DNA from: Gordius sp. MW1
Taxonomy: Eukaryota; Nematomorpha; Gordioida; Gordea; Gordiidae
Assembly (NCBI GenBank): GCA_964036665.1
Contig: OZ038533.1
Location: 9,198,413-9,262,412 of the forward strand
Length of the DNA stretch: 64,000 nucleotides
Direction: 5' to 3'
Positions 24,201-37,500 of this stretch are shown piece after piece. How positions within the stretch are numbered: position 1 is the stretch's first letter; the number at the start of each line of letters is the position of its first letter. A program made the position numbers and the translations under genes. Below the pieces are notes generated by a model. That model was not told the DNA's origin. It ran no database searches and saw nothing but the letters and a program-made list of their open reading frames with translations.

Positions 24201-24637
24201 ATGATCGCATAGAGCCATTTTCAAAAATTAAGCACTCACGTTGCGATACAACAAACTAATCGCAACAACAAAACGTTGTCTTTTGTCAAAATGATAGTTC
24301 TCGCAGCTTAAAACCTCTTTTCGGAAGTCAATCGAGGATAATGGGATTCTCAAATTGGCTTACTTTTATATATTTTTTCATGCTCTTTTACATAGAATCG
24401 AAAAATTAAATATTTTTACCTCAAAATTTTTCACATATTTTTCTTTCAACCGTATGCATCCGATGAAAATTGTCGTTTTCAGACGTGGTTTCGATGATAA
24501 AAAGTAAAATTAATCAGAATCAGAAAACTATTACTTTAAAATCATGATCGCATAGTGCATTTTTGAAAAATTAAGCACTCACGTTGCGATACAACAAACT
24601 AATCGCAACAATAAAATGTTGTCTTTTGTCAAAATGA
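21204..24637 (+). repeat. 10-monomer HOR unit, copy 2 (M63-M72, 3434 bp)
   Basis: Monomer starts are 21204, 21543, 21888, 22233, 22572, 22917, 23262, 23606, 23950 and 24295. M63-M71 match M42-M50 at a 7210-bp offset. M72 matches M51 only in its left part; its right part, with ATGAAAATTGTCG, TAAAATTAATC and AAAATGTTGTC, instead matches M17. M72 therefore looks like the intact parent type, and M51 the recombinant. M72 reads CTCTTTTACATAG where M51 has CTCTTTCACATAG. Identity with the 7.2-kb block ends inside M72, which sets the right limit of the large duplication. Confidence 0.94.
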
Positions 24638-25663
24638 TAGTTCTCGCAGCTTAAAACCTCTTTTCGGATGTCAATCGAGGATAATAGGATTCCCAAATTG
24701 GCTTACTTTTATATATTTTTTCATGCTCTTTCACATAGAATCGAAAAAAATAAATATTTTTACCTCAAAATTTTTCACATATTTTTCTTTCAACCGTATG
24801 CATCCGATGAATGTTGTCGTTTTCAGACGTGGTTTCGATGATAAAAAGTAAATATTTATCAGAATCAGAAAACTATTACTTTGAAATCATGATCGCATAT
24901 TGCATTTGAAAAATCAAGCACGTTGCGATACAACAAACTAGCAACAATAAAACGTTGTCTTTTGTCAAAATGATAGTTCTCGCAGCTTAAAACCTCTTTT
25001 CGGAAGTCAATCGAGGATAATAGGATTCTCAAATTGGCTTACTTTTATATATTTTTTCATGCTCTTTCACATAGAATCGAAAAAAATAAATATTTTTACC
25101 TCAAAATTTTTCACATATTTTTCCTTCAACCGTATGCATCCGATGAATGTTGTCGTTTTCAGACGTGGTTTCGATGATAAAAAGTAAAAATTTATCAGAA
25201 TCAGAAAACTATTACTTTGAAATCATTACCGCATAGTGCATTTTTGAAAAATTAAGCACTCACTTTGCGATACAACAAACTAATCGCAACAATAAAACGT
25301 TGTCTTTTGTCAAAATGATAGTTCTCGCAGCTTAAAACCTCTTTTCGGAAGTCAATCGAGGATAATAGGATTCTCAAATTGGCTTACTTTTATATATTTT
25401 TTCATGCTCTTTCACATAGAATCGAAAAAAATAAATATTTTTACCTCAAAATTTTTCACATATTTTTCTTTCAACCGTATGCATCCGATGAAAGTTGTCG
25501 TTTTCAGAGGTGGTTTCTATGATCCCAAGTAAATATTTATCAGAATCTGAAAACTATTACTTTGAAATCATGATCGCATAGAGCCATTTTCAAAAATTAA
25601 GCACTCACGTTGCGATACAACAAACTAATCGCAACAATAAAACGTTGTCTTTTGTCAAAATGA
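24638..25663 (+). repeat. Monomers M73-M75, transition block
   Basis: Monomer starts are 24638, 24974 and 25319. M73 (336 bp) is the partner of M18, with CGGATGTCAATCG and CAAACTAGCAAC, but carries a private GCATATTGC. M74 has TTTTCCTTCAACC, CATTACCGC and CACTTTGCGAT; the same right half is used in M87 (29440) and M105 (35606). M75 is type II with TAAATATTTATC, like M5, and has a private CAGAGGTGG. The A-B-C family ends here and the 18-mer family begins. Confidence 0.88.
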
Positions 25664-28411
25664 TAGTTCTCACAGCTTAAAACCTCTTTTCGGAAGTCAA
25701 TCGAGGATAATAGGATTCTCAAATTGGCTTACTTTTATATCATTTTTTCATGCTCTTTCACATAGAATCGAAAAAACTAAATATTTTTACCTCAAAATTT
25801 TTCACATTTTTTTCTTTCAACCGTATGCATCCGATGAAAGTTGTCGTTTTCAGACGTGGTTTCGATGATAAAAAGTAAAAATTTATCAGAATCAGAAAAC
25901 TATTACTTTGAAATCATGATCGCATAGTGCATTTTTGAAAAATTAAGCACTCACGTTGCGATACAACAAACTAATCGCAACAATAAAACGTTGTCTTTGT
26001 CAAAATGATAGTTCTCGCAGTTTAAAACCTCTTTTCGGAAGTCAATCGAGGATGATAGGATTCTCAAATTGGCTTACTTTTATATATTTTTTTATGCTCT
26101 TTCACATAGAATTGAAAAAAATAAATATTTTTACCTCAAAATTTTTCACATATTTTTCTTTGAACCGTATTCATCCGATAAAAGTTGTCGTTTTCAGACG
26201 TGGTTTCTATGATCCCAAGTAAAAATTTATCAGAATCTGAAAACTATTACTTTGAAATCATGATCGCATAGAGCCATTTTCAAAAATTAAGCACTCACGT
26301 TGCGATACAACAAACTAATCGCAACAATAAAACGTTGTCTTTTGTCAAAATGATAGTTCTCGCAGCTTAAAACCTGTTTTCGGAAGTCAATCGAGGATAA
26401 TAGGATTCTCAAATTGGCTTACTTTTATATATTTTTTCATGCTCTTTCACATAGAATCGAAAAAAATAAATATTTTTACATCAAAATTTTTCACATATTT
26501 TTCTTTCAACCGTATGCATCCGATGAAAGTTGTCGTTTTCGTGGTTTCGATGATAAAAAGTAAAAATTTATCAGAATCAGAAAACTATTACTTTGAAATC
26601 ATGATCCCATAGTGCATTTTTGAAAAATTAAGCACTCACGTTGCGATACAACAAACTAATCGCAACAATAAAACGTTGTCTTTTGTCAAAATGATAGTTC
26701 TCGCAGCTTAAAACCTCTTTTCGGAAGTCAATCGAGGATAATAGGATTCTCAAATTGGCTTACTTTTATATATTTTTTCATGCTCTTTCACATAGAATTG
26801 AAAAAAAGAAATATTTTTACCTCAAAATTTTTCACATATTTTTCTTTCAACCGTATGCATCCGATGAAAGTTGTCGTTTTCAGACGTGGTTTCTATGATC
26901 CCAAGTAAAAATTTATCAGAATCTAAAAACTATTACTTTGAAATCATGATCGCATAGAGCCTTTTTCAAAAATTAAGCACTCACGTTGCGATACAACAAA
27001 CTAATCGCAACAATAAAACGTTGTCTTTTGTCAAAATGATAGTTCTCGCAGCTTAAAACCTCTTTTCGGAAGTCAATCGAGGATAATAAGATTCTCAAAT
27101 TGGCTTACTTTTATATATTTTTTCATGCTCTTTCACATAGAATCGAAAAAAATAAATATTTTTACCTCAAAATTTTTCACATATTTTTCTTTCAACCGTA
27201 TGCATCCGATGAAAGTTGTCGTTTTCAGACGTGGTTTCGATGATAAAAAGTAAAAATTAATCAGAATCAGAAAACTATTACTTTGAAATCATGATCGCAT
27301 AGTGCATTTTTGAAAAATTAAGCACTCACGTAGCGATACAACAAACTAATCGCAACAATAAAATGTTGTCTTTTGTCAAAATGATAGTTCTCGCAGCTTA
27401 AAACCTCTTTTCGGAAGTCAATCGAGGATAATAGGATTCTCAAATTGGCTTACTTTTATTTATTTTTTCATGCTCTTTCACATAGAATCGAAAAAAATAA
27501 ATATTTTTACCTCAAAATTTTCACATATTTTTCTTTCAACCGTATGCATCCGATGAATGTTGTCGTTTTCAGACGTGGTTTCGATGATAAAAAGTAAAAA
27601 TTTATCAGAATCAGAAAACTATTACTTTGAAATCATGATCGCATAGTGCATTTGAAAAATTAAGCACGTTGCGATACAACAAACTAATCGCAACAATAAA
27701 ACGTTGTCTTTTGTCAAAATGATAGTTCTCGCAGCTTAAAACCTCTTTTCGGAAGTCAATCGAAGATAATAGGATTCTCAAATTGGCTTACTTTTATATA
27801 TTTTTTCATGCTCTTTCACATAGAATTTAAAAAAATAAATATTTTTACCTAAAAATTTTTCACATATTTTTCTTTGAACCGTATTCATCCGAAGAAAGTT
27901 GTCGTTTTCAGACGTGGTTTCGATGATAAAAAGTAAATATTTATCAGGATCAGAAAACTATTACTTTGAAATCATGATCGCATAGTGCATTTTTGAAAAA
28001 TTAAGCACTCACGTTGCGATACAACAAACTAATCGCAACAATAAAACGTTGTCTTTGTCAAAATGATAGTTCTCGCAGTTTAAAACCTCTTTTTGGAAGT
28101 CAATCAATTATAATAGGATTCTCAAATTGGCTTACTTTTATATATTTTTTCATGCTCTTTCACATAGAATCGAAAAAAATAAATATTTTTACCTCAAAAT
28201 TTTTCACATATTTTTCTTTCAACCGTATGCATCCGATGAAAGTTGTCGTTTTCAGACGTGGTTTCTATGATCCCAAGTAAAAATTTATCAGAATCTGAAA
28301 ACTATTACTTTGAAATCATGATCGCATAGAGCCATTTTCAAAAATTAAGCACTCACGTTGCGATACAACAAACTAATCGCAACAATAAAACGTTGTCTTT
28401 TGTCAAAATGA
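25664..28411 (+). repeat. Monomers M76-M83, partial extra copy of the 18-mer HOR
   Basis: Monomer starts are 25664, 26009, 26354, 26695, 27040, 27385, 27723 and 28067. M76 to the first half of M83 match M88-M95 at a constant 4121-bp offset and M106-M113 at 10287 bp. Private differences include TTTATTTATTTTTTC in M81 and TTTATCAGGATC in M82. M83 starts like M95, with TTTTTGGAAGTC and TCAATTATAATAGG, and then switches to a type II right half, where M95 and M113 are type I. The switch marks the breakpoint between this partial copy and the first full 18-mer. Confidence 0.92.
28067..28411 (+). repeat. Chimeric monomer M83
   Basis: The left part carries GCAGTTTAAAACC, CTTTTTGGAAGTC and TCAATTATAATAGG and equals M95 (32188) and M113 (38354). 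The right part carries TATGATCCCAAG, AATCTGAAAAC and TAGAGCCATTTTC and resembles M77 or M89. The following monomer M84 begins with CTGTTTTCGG, which is also what follows M77 and M89. The simplest reading is a template or strand switch inside M83 from the M95 position back to the M77 position. It joined two copies of the HOR out of register by six monomers. Confidence 0.85.
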
Positions 28412-31400
28412 TAGTTCTCGCAGCTTAAAACCTGTTTTCGGAAGTCAATCGAGGATAATAGGATTCTCAAATTGGCTTACTTTTATATATTTTTTTATGC
28501 TCTTTCACATAGAATTGAAAAAAATAAATATTTTTACCTCAAAATTTTCACATATTTTTCTTTCAACCGTATGCATCCGATGAATGTTGTCGTTTTCAGA
28601 CGTGGTTTCGATGATAAAAAGTAAAAATTTATCAGAATCAGAAAACTATTACTTTGAAATCATGATCGCATAGTGCATTTGAAAAATTAAGCACGTTGCG
28701 ATACAACAAACTAATCGCAACAATAAAACGTTGTCTTTTGTCAAAATGATAGTTCTCGCAGCTTAAAACCTCTTTTCGGAAGTCAATCGAAGATAATAGG
28801 ATTCTCAAATTGGCTTACTTTTATATATTTTTTCATGCTCTTTCACATAGAATTGAAAAAAAGAAATATTTTTACCTCAAAATTTTTCACATATTTTTCT
28901 TTCAACCGTATGCATCCGATGAAAGTTGTCGTTTTCAGACGTGGTTTCTATGATCCCAAGTAAAAATTTATCAGAATCTAAAAACTATTACTTTGAAATC
29001 ATGATCGCATAGAGCCTTTTTCAAAAATTAAGCACTCACGTTGCGATACAACAAACTAATCGCAACAATAAAACGTTGTCTTTTGTCAAAATGATAGTTC
29101 TCGCAGCTTAAAACCTCTTTTCGGAAGTCAATCGAGGATAATAAGATTCTCAAATTGGCTTACTTTTATATATTTTTTCATGCTCTTTCACATAGAATCG
29201 AAAAAAATAAATATTTTTACCTCAAAATTTTTCACATATTTTTCTTTCAACCGTATGCATCCGATGAAAGTTGTCGTTTTCAGACGTGGTTTCGATGATA
29301 AAAAGTAAAAATTAATCAGAATCAGAAAACTATTACTTTGAAATCATGATCCCATAGTGCATTTTTGAAAAATTAAGCACTCACGTTGCGATACAACAAA
29401 CTAATCGCAACAATAAAACGTTGTCTTTTGTCAAAATGATAGTTCTCGCAGCTTAAAACCTCTTTTCGGAAGTCAATCGAGGATAATAGGATCCTCAAAT
29501 TGGCTTACTCTTATATATTTTTTTACGCTCTTTCACATAGAATCGAAAAAAATAAATATTTTCACCTCAAAATTTTTCATATATTTTTCCTTCAACCGTA
29601 TGCATCCGATGAATGTTGTCGTTTTCAGACGTGGTTTCGATGATAAAAAGTAAAAATTTATCAGAATCAGAAAACTATTACTTTGAAATCATTACCGCAT
29701 AGTGCATTTTTGAAAAATTAAGCACTCACTTTGCGATACAACAAACTAATCGCAACAATAAAACGTTGTCTTTTGTCAAAATGATAGTTCTCACAGCTTA
29801 AAACCTCTTTTCGGAAGTCAATCGAGGATAATAGGATTCTCAAATTGGCTTACTTTTATATCATTTTTTCATGCTCTTTCACATAGAATCGAAAAAACTA
29901 AATATTTTTACCTCAAAATTTTTCACATTTTTTTCTTTCAACCGTATGCATCCGATGAAAGTTGTCGTTTTCAGACGTGGTTTCGATGATAAAAAGTAAA
30001 AATTTATCAGAATCAGAAAACTATTACTTTGAAATCATGATCGCATAGTGCATTTTTGAAAAATTAAGCACTCACGTTGCGATACAACAAACTAATCGCA
30101 ACAATAAAACGTTGTCTTTGTCAAAATGATAGTTCTCGCAGTTTAAAACCTCTTTTCGGAAGTCAATCGAGGATGATAGGATTCTCAAATTGGCTTACTT
30201 TTATATATTTTTTTATGCTCTTTCACATAGAATTGAAAAAAATAAATATTTTTACCTCAAAATTTTTCACATATTTTTCTTTGAACCGTATTCATCCGAT
30301 AAAAGTTGTCGTTTTCAGACGTGGTTTCTATGATCCCAAGTAAAAATTTATCAGAATCTGAAAACTATTACTTTGAAATCATGATCGCATAGAGCCATTT
30401 TCAAAAATTAAGCACTCACGTTGCGATACAACAAACTAATCGCAACAATAAAACGTTGTCTTTTGTCAAAATGATAGTTCTCGCAGCTTAAAACCTGTTT
30501 TCGGAAGTCAATCGAGGATAATAGGATTCTCAAATTGGCTTACTTTTATATATTTTTTCATGCTCTTTCACATAGAATCGAAAAAAATAAATATTTTTAC
30601 ATCAAAATTTTTCACATATTTTTCTTTCAACCGTATGCATCCGATGAAAGTTGTCGTTTTCGTGGTTTCGATGATAAAAAGTAAAAATTTATCAGAATCA
30701 GAAAACTATTACTTTGAAATCATGATCCCATAGTGCATTTTTGAAAAATTAAGCACTCACGTTGCGATACAACAAACTAATCGCAACAATAAAACGTTGT
30801 CTTTTGTCAAAATGATAGTTCTCGCAGCTTAAAACCTCTTTTCGGAAGTCAATCGAGGATAATAGGATTCTCAAATTGGCTTACTTTTATATATTTTTTC
30901 ATGCTCTTTCACATAGAATTGAAAAAAAGAAATATTTTTACCTCAAAATTTTTCACATATTTTTCTTTCAACCGTATGCATCCGATGAAAGTTGTCGTTT
31001 TCAGACGTGGTTTCTATGATCCCAAGTAAAAATTTATCAGAATCTAAAAACTATTACTTTGAAATCATGATCGCATAGAGCCTTTTTCAAAAATTAAGCA
31101 CTCACGTTGCGATACAACAAACTAATCGCAACAATAAAACGTTGTCTTTTGTCAAAATGATAGTTCTCGCAGCTTAAAACCTCTTTTCGGAAGTCAATCG
31201 AGGATAATAAGATTCTCAAATTGGCTTACTTTTATATATTTTTTCATGCTCTTTCACATAGAATCGAAAAAAATAAATATTTTTACCTCAAAATTTTTCA
31301 CATATTTTTCTTTCAACCGTATGCATCCGATGAAAGTTGTCGTTTTCAGACGTGGTTTCGATGATAAAAAGTAAAAATTAATCAGAATCAGAAAACTATT

Positions 31401-32877
31401 ACTTTGAAATCATGATCGCATAGTGCATTTTTGAAAAATTAAGCACTCACGTAGCGATACAACAAACTAATCGCAACAATAAAATGTTGTCTTTTGTCAA
31501 AATGATAGTTCTCGCAGCTTAAAACCTCTTTTCGGAAGTCAATCGAGGATAATAGGATTCTCAAATTGGCTTACTTTTATATATTTTTTCATGCTCTTTC
31601 ACATAGAATCGAAAAAAATAAATATTTTTACCTCAAAATTTTCACATATTTTTCTTTCAACCGTATGCATCCGATGAATGTTGTCGTTTTCAGACGTGGT
31701 TTCGATGATAAAAAGTAAAAATTTATCAGAATCAGAAAACTATTACTTTGAAATCATGATCGCATAGTGCATTTGAAAAATTAAGCACGTTGCGATACAA
31801 CAAACTAATCGCAACAATAAAACGTTGTCTTTTGTCAAAATGATAGTTCTCGCAGCTTAAAACCTCTTTTCGGAAGTCAATCGAAGATAATAGGATTCTC
31901 AAATTGGCTTACTTTTATATATTTTTTCATGCTCTTTCACATAGAATTTAAAAAAATAAATATTTTTACCTAAAAATTTTTCACATATTTTTCTTTGAAC
32001 CGTATTCATCCGAAGAAAGTTGTCGTTTTCAGACGTGGTTTCGATGATAAAAAGTAAATATTTATCAGAATCAGAAAACTATTACTTTGAAATCATGATC
32101 GCATAGTGCATTTTTGAAAAATTAAGCACTCACGTTGCGATACAACAAACTAATCGCAACAATAAAACGTTGTCTTTGTCAAAATGATAGTTCTCGCAGT
32201 TTAAAACCTCTTTTTGGAAGTCAATCAATTATAATAGGATTCTCAAATTGGCTTACTTTTATATATTTTTTCATGCTCTTTCACATAGAATCGAAAAAAA
32301 TAAATATTTTTACCTCAAAATTTTTCACATATTTTTCTTTCAACCGTATGCATCCGATGAAAGTTGTCGTTTTCAGACGTGGTTTCGATGATAAAAAGTA
32401 AAAATTAATCAGAATCAGAAAACTATTACTTTGAAATCATGATCGCATAGTGCATTTTTGAAAAATTAAGCACTCACGTTGCGATACAACAAACTAATCG
32501 CAACAATAAAATGTTGTCTTTTGTCAAAATGATAGTTCTCGCAGCTTAAAACCTCTTTTCGGAAGTCAATCGATTATAATAGGATTCTCAAATTGGCTTA
32601 CTTTTATATATTTTTTAATGCTCTTTCACATAGAATCAAAAAAAATAAATATTTTTACCTCAAAATTTTTCACATATTTTTCTTTCAACCGTATGCATCC
32701 GATGAAAGTTGTCGTTTTCAGACGTGGTTTCGATGATAAAAAGTAAAAATTTATCAGAATCAGAAAACTATTACTTTGAAATCATGATCGCATAGTGAAT
32801 TTTTTAAAAATTAAGCACTCACGTTGCGATACAACAAACTAATCGCAACAATAAAACGTTGTCTTTTGTCAAAATGA

Positions 32878-33207
32878 TAGTTCTCACAGCTTAAAACCTC
32901 TTTTCGGAAGTCAATCGAGGATAATAGGATTCTCAATTTGGCTTACTTTTATATATTTTTTAATGCTCTTTCACATAGAATCGAAAAAAATAAATATTTT
33001 TACCTCAAAATTTTTCACATTTTTGCATCCGATGAAAGTTGTCGTTTTCAGACGTGGTTTCGATGATAAAAAGTAAAAATTTATCAGAATCAGAAAACTA
33101 TTACTTTGAAATCATGATCGCATAGTGCATTTTTGAAAAATTAAGCACTCACGTTGCGATACAACAAACTAATCGCAACAATAAAACGTTGTCTTTTGTC
33201 AAAATGA
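32878..33207 (+). repeat. Deletion monomer M97 (330 bp, 15-bp deletion), amplified with the 18-mer
   Basis: At about 33024 the sequence reads CACATTTTTGCATCCGATG, so 15 bp covering the end of the T-rich box and CTTTCAACCGTAT are gone. The same junction, with the same flanking CTCAATTTGGC and TTTTTTAATGC variants, is present in M115 at 39044-39373. The deletion arose once and was copied with the 18-mer block. No other monomer carries it. Confidence 0.9.
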
Positions 33208-34239
33208 TAGTTCTCGTAGCTTAAAACCTCTTTTAGGAAGTCAATCAAGGATAATAGGATTCTCAAATTGCTTACTTTTATATATTTTTTCATGCTCTTT
33301 CACATAGAATCGAAAAAAATAAATATTTTTACCTCAAAATTTTCACAAATTTTTCTTTCAACCGTATGCATCCGATGAAAGTTGTCGTTTTCAGACGTGG
33401 TTTCGATGATAAAAAGTAAAAATTTATCAGAATCAGAAAACTATTACTTTGAAATCATGATCGCATAGTGCATTTTTGAAAAATAAGCACTCACGTTGCG
33501 ATACAACAAACTAATCGCAACAATAAAACGTTGCCTTTTGTAAAAATGATAATTCTCGCAGCTTAAAACCTCTTTTCGGATGTCAATCGAGGATAATAGG
33601 ATTCTCAAATTGGCTTACTTTTATATATTTTTTCATGCTCTTTCACATAGAATCGAAAAAAATAAATAATTTTACCTCAAAATTTTTCACATATTTTTCT
33701 TTCAACCGTATGCATCCGATGAAAGTTGTCGTTTTCAGACGTGGTTTCGATGATAAAAAGTAAAAATTTATCAGAATCAGAAAACTATCACTTTGAATTC
33801 CTGATCGCATAGTGCATTTTTAAAAAATTAAGCACTCACGTTGCGATACAACAAACTAATCGCAACAATAAAACGTTGTCTCTTGTCAAAATGATAGTTC
33901 TCGCAGCTTAAAACCTCTTTTCGGAAGTCAATCGAGGATAATAGGATTCTCAAATTGGCTTACTTTTATATATTTTTTCATGCTCTTTCACATACAATTG
34001 AAAAAAATAAATATTTTTACCTCAAAATTTTTCACATATTTTTCTTTCAACCGTATGCATCCGATGAAAATTGTCGTTTTCAGACGTGGTTTCGATGATA
34101 AATAGTAAAAATTTATCAGAATCAGAAAACTATTACTTTGAAATCATGATCGCATAGTGCATTTTTAAAAAATTAAGCACTCACGTTGCGATACAACAAA
34201 CTAATCGCAACAATAAAACGTTGTCTTTTGTCAAAATGA

Positions 34240-34577
34240 AAGTTCTCGCAGCTTAAAACCTCTTTTCGGAAGTCAATCGAGGATAATAGGATTCTCAAAT
34301 TGGCTTACTTTTATATATTTTTTCATGCTCTTTCACATAGAATCGAAAAAAATAAATATTTTTACCTCAAAATTTTCACATATTTTTCTTTCAACCGTAT
34401 GCATCCGATGAATGTTGTCGTTTTCAGACGTGGTTTCGATGATAAAAAGTAAAAATTTATCAGAATCAGAAAACTATTACTTTGAAATCATGATCGCATA
34501 GTGCATTTGAAAAATTAAGCACGTTGCGATACAACAAACTAATCGCAACAATAAAACGTTGTCTTTTGTCAAAATGA
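34240..34577 (+). repeat. Chimeric junction monomer M101 between the two 18-mers
   Basis: The left part, beginning AAGTTCTCGC, equals M119 (40406). At about 34370 it changes: M101 reads CAAAATTTTCACATAT, GATGAATGTTG and CATTTGAAAAATTAAGCACG like M84, M93 and M102, whereas M119 reads CAAAATTTTTTACATAT, GATGAAAGTTG and the long form. The segment 34370-34523 is therefore not the one that precedes copy 1 (M83). The tandem duplication was not a simple crossover between identical flanks; a two-step exchange is likely. Confidence 0.82.
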
Positions 34578-37500
34578 TAGTTCTCGCAGCTTAAAACCTG
34601 TTTTCGGAAGTCAATCGAGGATAATAGGATTCTCAAATTGGCTTACTTTTATATATTTTTTTATGCTCTTTCACATAGAATTGAAAAAAATAAATATTTT
34701 TACCTCAAAATTTTCACATATTTTTCTTTCAACCGTATGCATCCGATGAATGTTGTCGTTTTCAGACGTGGTTTCGATGATAAAAAGTAAAAATTTATCA
34801 GAATCAGAAAACTATTACTTTGAAATCATGATCGCATAGTGCATTTGAAAAATTAAGCACGTTGCGATACAACAAACTAATCGCAACAATAAAACGTTGT
34901 CTTTTGTCAAAATGATAGTTCTCGCAGCTTAAAACCTCTTTTCGGAAGTCAATCGAAGATAATAGGATTCTCAAATTGGCTTACTTTTATATATTTTTTC
35001 ATGCTCTTTCACATAGAATTGAAAAAAAGAAATATTTTTACCTCAAAATTTTTCACATATTTTTCTTTCAACCGTATGCATCCGATGAAAGTTGTCGTTT
35101 TCAGACGTGGTTTCTATGATCCCAAGTAAAAATTTATCAGAATCTAAAAACTATTACTTTGAAATCATGATCGCATAGAGCCTTTTTCAAAAATTAAGCA
35201 CTCACGTTGCGATACAACAAACTAATCGCAACAATAAAACGTTGTCTTTTGTCAAAATGATAGTTCTCGCAGCTTAAAACCTCTTTTCGGAAGTCAATCG
35301 AGGATAATAAGATTCTCAAATTGGCTTACTTTTATATATTTTTTCATGCTCTTTCACATAGAATCGAAAAAAATAAATATTTTTACCTCAAAATTTTTCA
35401 CATATTTTTCTTTCAACCGTATGCATCCGATGAAAGTTGTCGTTTTCAGACGTGGTTTCGATGATAAAAAGTAAAAATTAATCAGAATCAGAAAACTATT
35501 ACTTTGAAATCATGATCCCATAGTGCATTTTTGAAAAATTAAGCACTCACGTTGCGATACAACAAACTAATCGCAACAATAAAACGTTGTCTTTTGTCAA
35601 AATGATAGTTCTCGCAGCTTAAAACCTCTTTTCGGAAGTCAATCGAGGATAATAGGATCCTCAAATTGGCTTACTCTTATATATTTTTTTACGCTCTTTC
35701 ACATAGAATCGAAAAAAATAAATATTTTCACCTCAAAATTTTTCATATATTTTTCCTTCAACCGTATGCATCCGATGAATGTTGTCGTTTTCAGACGTGG
35801 TTTCGATGATAAAAAGTAAAAATTTATCAGAATCAGAAAACTATTACTTTGAAATCATTACCGCATAGTGCATTTTTGAAAAATTAAGCACTCACTTTGC
35901 GATACAACAAACTAATCGCAACAATAAAACGTTGTCTTTTGTCAAAATGATAGTTCTCACAGCTTAAAACCTCTTTTCGGAAGTCAATCGAGGATAATAG
36001 GATTCTCAAATTGGCTTACTTTTATATCATTTTTTCATGCTCTTTCACATAGAATCGAAAAAACTAAATATTTTTACCTCAAAATTTTTCACATTTTTTT
36101 CTTTCAACCGTATGCATCCGATGAAAGTTGTCGTTTTCAGACGTGGTTTCGATGATAAAAAGTAAAAATTTATCAGAATCAGAAAACTATTACTTTGAAA
36201 TCATGATCGCATAGTGCATTTTTGAAAAATTAAGCACTCACGTTGCGATACAACAAACTAATCGCAACAATAAAACGTTGTCTTTGTCAAAATGATAGTT
36301 CTCGCAGTTTAAAACCTCTTTTCGGAAGTCAATCGAGGATGATAGGATTCTCAAATTGGCTTACTTTTATATATTTTTTTATGCTCTTTCACATAGAATT
36401 GAAAAAAATAAATATTTTTACCTCAAAATTTTTCACATATTTTTCTTTGAACCGTATTCATCCGATAAAAGTTGTCGTTTTCAGACGTGGTTTCTATGAT
36501 CCCAAGTAAAAATTTATCAGAATCTGAAAACTATTACTTTGAAATCATGATCGCATAGAGCCATTTTCAAAAATTAAGCACTCACGTTGCGATACAACAA
36601 ACTAATCGCAACAATAAAACGTTGTCTTTTGTCAAAATGATAGTTCTCGCAGCTTAAAACCTGTTTTCGGAAGTCAATCGAGGATAATAGGATTCTCAAA
36701 TTGGCTTACTTTTATATATTTTTTCATGCTCTTTCACATAGAATCGAAAAAAATAAATATTTTTACATCAAAATTTTTCACATATTTTTCTTTCAACCGT
36801 ATGCATCCGATGAAAGTTGTCGTTTTCGTGGTTTCGATGATAAAAAGTAAAAATTTATCAGAATCAGAAAACTATTACTTTGAAATCATGATCCCATAGT
36901 GCATTTTTGAAAAATTAAGCACTCACGTTGCGATACAACAAACTAATCGCAACAATAAAACGTTGTCTTTTGTCAAAATGATAGTTCTCGCAGCTTAAAA
37001 CCTCTTTTCGGAAGTCAATCGAGGATAATAGGATTCTCAAATTGGCTTACTTTTATATATTTTTTCATGCTCTTTCACATAGAATTGAAAAAAAGAAATA
37101 TTTTTACCTCAAAATTTTTCACATATTTTTCTTTCAACCGTATGCATCCGATGAAAGTTGTCGTTTTCAGACGTGGTTTCTATGATCCCAAGTAAAAATT
37201 TATCAGAATCTAAAAACTATTACTTTGAAATCATGATCGCATAGAGCCTTTTTCAAAAATTAAGCACTCACGTTGCGATACAACAAACTAATCGCAACAA
37301 TAAAACGTTGTCTTTTGTCAAAATGATAGTTCTCGCAGCTTAAAACCTCTTTTCGGAAGTCAATCGAGGATAATAAGATTCTCAAATTGGCTTACTTTTA
37401 TATATTTTTTCATGCTCTTTCACATAGAATCGAAAAAAATAAATATTTTTACCTCAAAATTTTTCACATATTTTTCTTTCAACCGTATGCATCCGATGAA

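Larger units (their letters stand above)
28412..34577 (+). repeat. 18-monomer HOR unit, copy 1 (M84-M101, 6166 bp)
   Basis: Monomer starts are 28412, 28750, 29095, 29440, 29785, 30130, 30475, 30816, 31161, 31506, 31844, 32188, 32533, 32878, 33208, 33550, 33895 and 34240. All have partners exactly 6166 bp downstream. I saw no base difference between the copies in the lines I compared. Very rare words are shared, for example ACTATCACTTTGAATTCC in M100 and M118 and CACAAATTTTTC in M98 and M116. Identity starts near 28357, just after the M83 type II segment, and ends near 34370 inside M101. M84 is itself a mosaic of M78-like left and M81-like right parts. Confidence 0.95.
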
